Of a stretch of 64,000 bases of DNA, positions 60,020 to 64,000 are shown one piece after another. The notes under the pieces were generated by a model that saw nothing but the letters and a program-made list of their open reading frames with translations, made no database searches and was not told where the DNA came from. Each line of letters begins with the position of its first letter. Positions within the stretch are counted from its first letter, which is position 1. This DNA comes from Candidatus Korarchaeum sp. (GTDB lineage Archaea > Korarchaeota > Korarchaeia > Korarchaeales > Korarchaeaceae), in NCBI GenBank assembly GCA_020833055.1, contig JAJHQZ010000001.1:124001-188000 (forward strand), read 5' to 3'. The translations under genes were made by a program, and so were the position numbers.

Positions 60020-62524
60020 GTGAGGAAAATGCCAATGATCTTACTACTCATTATATCCATCGATACTCTCCCGATATCCGGAGAGAACTATTTCATAATC
60101 AAGGACTCCTATTGGGAGGGCTATTCTTTAGTCCTAGGAGCTAATAATACTTTCGTGGTAGAGGCGAGAAGTTCCTACAGCGGGATCTTAAGCGATATAA
60201 ATGCCACCCTTAAGATATACAATTTCGTCAGCTCAGATTATACTACTTCATTCTCCTATCCCGGATCGCTCTCCAAAGGTCAGTCCCTATACATGAGATT
60301 CACTGTCTCAGTGCCAGCGAATGCGTATGCATCTCACTATAAGGCAGAATTATTCCTGAGATTCAAAGCAGATGGGATGCCCCAGAATCAAGCGATACCC
60401 CTGTTCATCACAATTCAAGGCTCTCCTAGAGTCGTTTGTAGTATATCAGGCAGCTTGAGACCCGGTTGGCCTGCTACTATCTACATAGAGGTCGAAAATA
60501 TAGGGGACGGAGTCGCGAGGAACGTAATGATATCCCTAACCCCTACGAGCCTAGGGGTTCAAGTAGCCTCACCGATAGATTTGGGACTCATGAATCCCGC
60601 TGAGAGTAGGAAGGTTCAGACTGAGGTCTATGTAGCTGATAACGTCGATGAAGCTGTTACCATAACAGCTACGGTGACTTGGGGAGCCCAAGTTGGAACT
60701 GGAGGTCAGTATACTACTACTCAGACTCTTCCAGTCTCTGAAGTCGGCCCGAAGGGGGTCAGTGTCTTCGCGAAGGACATTTACTTGGAGCCGGGGGTGA
60801 ACAATACGGTATCCCTTCTAGTAGAGAATGAGGGGGATGAATGGGCTTATAGAGCGAAGATGACGATACAAACACCACCTGGAGTCTCTGTAATCGGTAG
60901 TAATACGTTCGATTTAGGGGATTTGGGTCCGGGTAAATTAAAGATGATTCCTGTAAGTTTAAGCATCTTACCTCAAGTATCAGGGCCTATTCAGATTTTA
61001 GCATCATTGCGATGGTTAGATGCCGGTGGGGAGGAGAGGACATCCTCCTCCACCTTAGGATTTTACGTGAGGATACCCACTGGCCCATTCCTCACGGCTT
61101 TCTCGGATAAGAGAGTTCTGAAACCAGGGGTCCCAGAATCAGTCGTGATTTACCTGAAGAATGACGGGAATGAGACGGCTAGGAACATAAGGGCGAGCCT
61201 CATAGCCTCTAAAGATCTCGCCGTTCTCTCAGAGACGGGAGTGAGTGTGGGGGACTTAGAGCCGGGGGCCTCGAAGGGGATATCTACGCTACTCTACGCA
61301 CCTAACATGAGTTACGGGAGCCTCATCCTTACGGTCGAGCTTAATTACATGGATGAGCATGATTCCACTAGAACGCAAGCGATCCCAATATCCTTCATCA
61401 CTGAGTCCCCGAAACAGCCTCTCCTCATCCTAATACCGTTGAACAATGAGCTTAAGAACGATGAGACTAACGAGCTTTGCGTTGAGATCAAGAACGAAGG
61501 GGGATTGGCTAAAGACCTTAGGATAGAGCTGGCATTTCCCTCCCCAGAGATAGGATCTATTGTCGGGACTGGGAGAGCCTATATAGAATCATTGGATAGA
61601 GGGGAAAGTGCCCTGAGGAACTTCACAGTATATCTCTCCCCAAATGTCTATGGAGCTGTTCAGATGATCGCGAGGATCAGTTATAGGGATGAATCCGGGA
61701 TAGATCATATGGATGTGACTACATTGGGTGTGAGAGCATCGGGCGAGCCTAGGATAGAGGTAGCTCATGTATCCACAGTCCCGACTCCTATATATCCCGG
61801 GGATTCTAACGTAAAGCTGGTGACTTTGATAACGAACGTAGGGAGTTATGTTGCCAAGGATCTGAGGTTGAACCTCACATCTCTGCCCAGTTACGTTGAA
61901 CCATCCTACTCAGGCTCCGATACGTTCTTAATCCCCGCACTCCCACCGGGCCAGAGCATGGAGGTCAGATTCATTTTGAAAATTAAGGAGAATGCCAGAC
62001 CGGGGAGATATGAGCTGAAGCTCGTCTCCAAGTACGGTGAGGCCAAACTGCCCCTTCAGATAGATGAGAAAGCTTCCTTCGAATTAATTGAGCTCAATGC
62101 ATCTGGAAAACCGAGGCCGGGGGATAGAGGAGTTAAATTGTCACTCATCCTGAGGAACAGGGCTGATGTCACTGCTAATGATGCTGTGATAGAGATAGTA
62201 ACTCCTTACTTGATAGGTACTACTTCCCTAGCGATAGGGGACGTCCCAGCGAGGAGCAATGCTTCTGCGATAATGGAAGTTGACATAGATAAACAAGCCC
62301 CCTTGCAGATCCCTATCGATATAAAGATAACTTGGAAGCAAGATGGGAGGAGTTTATCGCAGACGATAAAAGCCAGCTTGAATTTAGTCAGTGGTGGTGT
62401 AGAGCCTTGGGGGATTTTAATAGTGATCGTATTATCGCTGGTAACATTATTAGCGATCTTCAGAAGGAGAATCAAGTTCTCCGATTTCTTCTCACGAGCC
62501 CGTACTGAACGAGAGTCTTCATAG
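60020..62524 (+). CDS. large exported protein with CARDB-like repeats
   Basis: 834 residues. A signal peptide (MILLLIISIDTLPISG region) is followed by about six repeating beta-modules of roughly 100 residues, each with a consensus like VENxGDxxAxNVxxxLxPxxx, then G-x-L-x-PGxSxxxxV (for example at residues about 150, 260, 370, 480, 580, 680). This is the CARDB/NEW3-like Ig pattern. A C-terminal helix (WGILIVIVLSLVTLLAIF) and basic tail anchor it. It starts on the base after the permease stop, so the exporter and the surface protein are one unit. The end overlaps convergent acdA by 53 bp. Confidence 0.85.
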   Translation: MRKMPMILLLIISIDTLPISGENYFIIKDSYWEGYSLVLGANNTFVVEARSSYSGILSDINATLKIYNFVSSDYTTSFSYPGSLSKGQSLYMRFTVSVPANAYASHYKAELFLRFKADGMPQNQAIPLFITIQGSPRVVCSISGSLRPGWPATIYIEVENIGDGVARNVMISLTPTSLGVQVASPIDLGLMNPAESRKVQTEVYVADNVDEAVTITATVTWGAQVGTGGQYTTTQTLPVSEVGPKGVSVFAKDIYLEPGVNNTVSLLVENEGDEWAYRAKMTIQTPPGVSVIGSNTFDLGDLGPGKLKMIPVSLSILPQVSGPIQILASLRWLDAGGEERTSSSTLGFYVRIPTGPFLTAFSDKRVLKPGVPESVVIYLKNDGNETARNIRASLIASKDLAVLSETGVSVGDLEPGASKGISTLLYAPNMSYGSLILTVELNYMDEHDSTRTQAIPISFITESPKQPLLILIPLNNELKNDETNELCVEIKNEGGLAKDLRIELAFPSPEIGSIVGTGRAYIESLDRGESALRNFTVYLSPNVYGAVQMIARISYRDESGIDHMDVTTLGVRASGEPRIEVAHVSTVPTPIYPGDSNVKLVTLITNVGSYVAKDLRLNLTSLPSYVEPSYSGSDTFLIPALPPGQSMEVRFILKIKENARPGRYELKLVSKYGEAKLPLQIDEKASFELIELNASGKPRPGDRGVKLSLILRNRADVTANDAVIEIVTPYLIGTTSLAIGDVPARSNASAIMEVDIDKQAPLQIPIDIKITWKQDGRSLSQTIKASLNLVSGGVEPWGILIVIVLSLVTLLAIFRRRIKFSDFFSRARTERESS

Positions 62525-63914
62525 CTTTAACAGCTCTCTCGGGCTCCGGATATGCTGGTATCCCCTCTCTCTCAAACATTTTCCTGAATTCCACTGCATA
62601 CTGTGAGCTACCTACATCCATCGCCACCACCGGCTTCTTATAACGCTTAGTTACTTCCGCAAGCTTCTTCGGGAGCTCCCAAGTCACACCCGGGACGTGA
62701 TGTAAGGCCAAGACTACTACACCGTGCACTCCCGGATCCTCCAATATAGTTTCCATAGCCCCCACGAATGAATCATCCGTAGCGCTACCAGTCAGATCTA
62801 TCGGATTTCCAAGAGAAGCTATAGGTGGAATTACATTAGCCCTTTGAAGCTCTCTCAATTTCTCCTTCGTGAAATCGGAGAACTCAGCGAGCTTCAATCC
62901 TACGGCTTCCGCTTCATCAGCTGCCATAACACCGACTCCGCCTCCATCCGTCAGTATAGCTATACTCTCACCCTCAGCCGGGGGTTGCATCGAGAGAGCC
63001 TTAGCGGCATCGAAGAGCTCCTCCATATCCATTACCCTTATCACTCCCGCTTGCTTGAATGCGGCATCATAGATAGAGTCGCTTCCAGCTATCGCAGCAG
63101 TATGAGAACTAGCAGCTCTGGCTCCAGCGCTCGTCCTCCCGGCTTTTAAGATGACTATAGGCTTTTCCCTCGTCACCTCCTTAGCTAGCTCTAGGAACTC
63201 CCTCCCCCTCTCTATAGACTCAGCGTATACTAAGATGACCTTCGTCTCTGGGTCATCCTTTAAGTACCTTATGACATCGACCTCATCTACATCAAGCTTA
63301 TTACCATAGCTCACAAATTTCGATAATCCGATATCCTCACCGTACATGTAATCTAAACAAGCGACCCCGAAGGCCCCGGATTGCGTGATTAAGGCCACGC
63401 TCCCGGGCTTAGGCCTCGGGGAGGAGATGTAGTTATTCCCCTGGATTTCCTTATCGATAGGAAGGAAGAGGGTGTCCACTCCAGTTGAAGGGGATATTAC
63501 ACCAACGCAATTGGGACCAATCACCCTGATCTCATACTTCCTCCTTATTTCATCTAGCATCCTCTGTAGCTTAACCCCCTCCCCGCCGATCTCAGCGAAA
63601 CCTCCACTTATAATCACGGCGCTCTTTATACCTTTCTTCCCGCATTCTTCGAGGGCTTGAGGTGTATTTGGTGCTGGAGTAACTATTATGGCTAACTCTG
63701 GTACCTTAGGAATGTCTAAAACACTCTTGTATGTCGGTACATTGAGTATCATCTCATCAGATCTCGGATTCACTGCGTAAAGCTCTCCCTTGTAAGTCCC
63801 TCTCTCCCTATTCTCGACCATCACTCTCAGGATCTCATAACCTATCTTCCCGGGCGATCTCGATGCGCCGACCACTACTATAGATTCCGGCTCGAAGAAC
63901 CCCCTCAAGCTCAA
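62472..63914 (-). CDS. acdA: acyl-CoA synthetase (ADP-forming), alpha subunit
   Basis: 480 residues. CoA-binding Rossmann domain (SIVVVGASRSPGKIGYEIL, residues 11-30), succinyl-CoA-ligase-like domains and the phosphohistidine loop ASSHTAAIAGSD (about residue 270). In archaea this enzyme converts acetyl-CoA or other acyl-CoAs to the acid with ATP formation, the last energy step of peptide or sugar fermentation. The beta subunit is not in the window. The start is TTG at 63914; a TATA-like ATAAAACTTATT near 63945 lies upstream. Confidence 0.93.
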   Translation of the reverse strand: MSLRGFFEPESIVVVGASRSPGKIGYEILRVMVENRERGTYKGELYAVNPRSDEMILNVPTYKSVLDIPKVPELAIIVTPAPNTPQALEECGKKGIKSAVIISGGFAEIGGEGVKLQRMLDEIRRKYEIRVIGPNCVGVISPSTGVDTLFLPIDKEIQGNNYISSPRPKPGSVALITQSGAFGVACLDYMYGEDIGLSKFVSYGNKLDVDEVDVIRYLKDDPETKVILVYAESIERGREFLELAKEVTREKPIVILKAGRTSAGARAASSHTAAIAGSDSIYDAAFKQAGVIRVMDMEELFDAAKALSMQPPAEGESIAILTDGGGVGVMAADEAEAVGLKLAEFSDFTKEKLRELQRANVIPPIASLGNPIDLTGSATDDSFVGAMETILEDPGVHGVVVLALHHVPGVTWELPKKLAEVTKRYKKPVVAMDVGSSQYAVEFRKMFEREGIPAYPEPERAVKAMKTLVQYGLVRRNRRT

Positions 63915-64000
63915 GTGACCACCCGTATGAAGTAAGGAAAGCTAATAAGTTTTATCCATCTTAACAGCTTTTCCAATAGAAGCTAAATAAATCAGATAGA

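Overview
The window is a gene-dense piece of an archaeal chromosome. Archaeal marks include a family-B polymerase pair, archaeal DnaG, Pelota, GatD/GatE, S26e, S17e, RNase P protein 1, a BHB-type intron in tRNA-Tyr, TATA boxes about 26 bp upstream of many (often leaderless) starts, and guide RNAs. S26e, the two PolB genes and the gene set point to the TACK group (Thermoproteota sensu lato); a korarchaeote-like thermophile is my best guess but is not proven by the sequence. Arginine is written mostly as AGG/AGA. I see no insertion sequence, CRISPR array, prophage or 16S/23S rRNA gene.

Layout. 1-11,300: an exported protein cut by the left edge, ileS-aspS, a lone 5S rRNA gene, thiI, a family-B polymerase with a degenerate exonuclease, rps26e, proS and a TtuA-like protein without its PP-loop. 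11,300-22,950: a nucleotidyltransferase, dnaG-pelA behind a structured RNA of about 81 nt, rps17e, a nucleotide-sugar dehydrogenase, glcD-glcF, gcvT, and the ribosomal cluster rpl22-rps3-rpl29-rnp1-rps17, which is only a fragment of the usual long operon. 23,000-33,500: an exonuclease-competent PolB, gatD-gatE, the HMG-CoA synthase/thiolase/DUF35 operon of the mevalonate pathway, a QueT-like transporter, Ogg-type glycosylase and a superoxide-reductase-like fusion. 33,650-40,150: a box C/D sRNA, the four-gene succinate dehydrogenase/fumarate reductase operon, then a small membrane protein, Rieske protein and cytochrome b. 40,200-50,000: pyrG, a DegT aminotransferase, a dolichol-kinase-like protein, tRNA-Tyr, a macrodomain protein, Trm112-like protein, a membrane-tethered winged-helix protein, a HAD phosphatase, a DUF1512 protein and a Nudix hydrolase. 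49,800-64,000: two ABC-2 transporter modules, each beside a large exported membrane-anchored protein, with a type-2 RNase H, an adenosine-specific kinase family protein, geranylgeranyl reductase, an Nre-family repair protein and an ADP-forming acyl-CoA synthetase alpha subunit.

How the genes work together. Isoprenoid-lipid supply is represented by HMG-CoA synthase, geranylgeranyl reductase and perhaps the polyprenol/dolichol kinase. SDH/FRD plus Rieske/cytochrome b imply a membrane quinone electron-transfer chain. Translation is heavily represented, including the indirect Gln-tRNA route through GatDE.

Most notable observations: (1) a dual-guide C/D sRNA whose guides match the 5' end of archaeal 16S rRNA and a conserved 23S segment; (2) a thiolase of the mevalonate operon lacking its catalytic Cys and His residues; (3) an H/ACA-like RNA upstream of dnaG; (4) an RNase P protein gene that can only reach full length from an ATA start; (5) seven tail-to-tail gene pairs whose coding regions overlap. 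rRNA target statements rest on remembered conserved rRNA sequence, since no rRNA gene for comparison is in the window.
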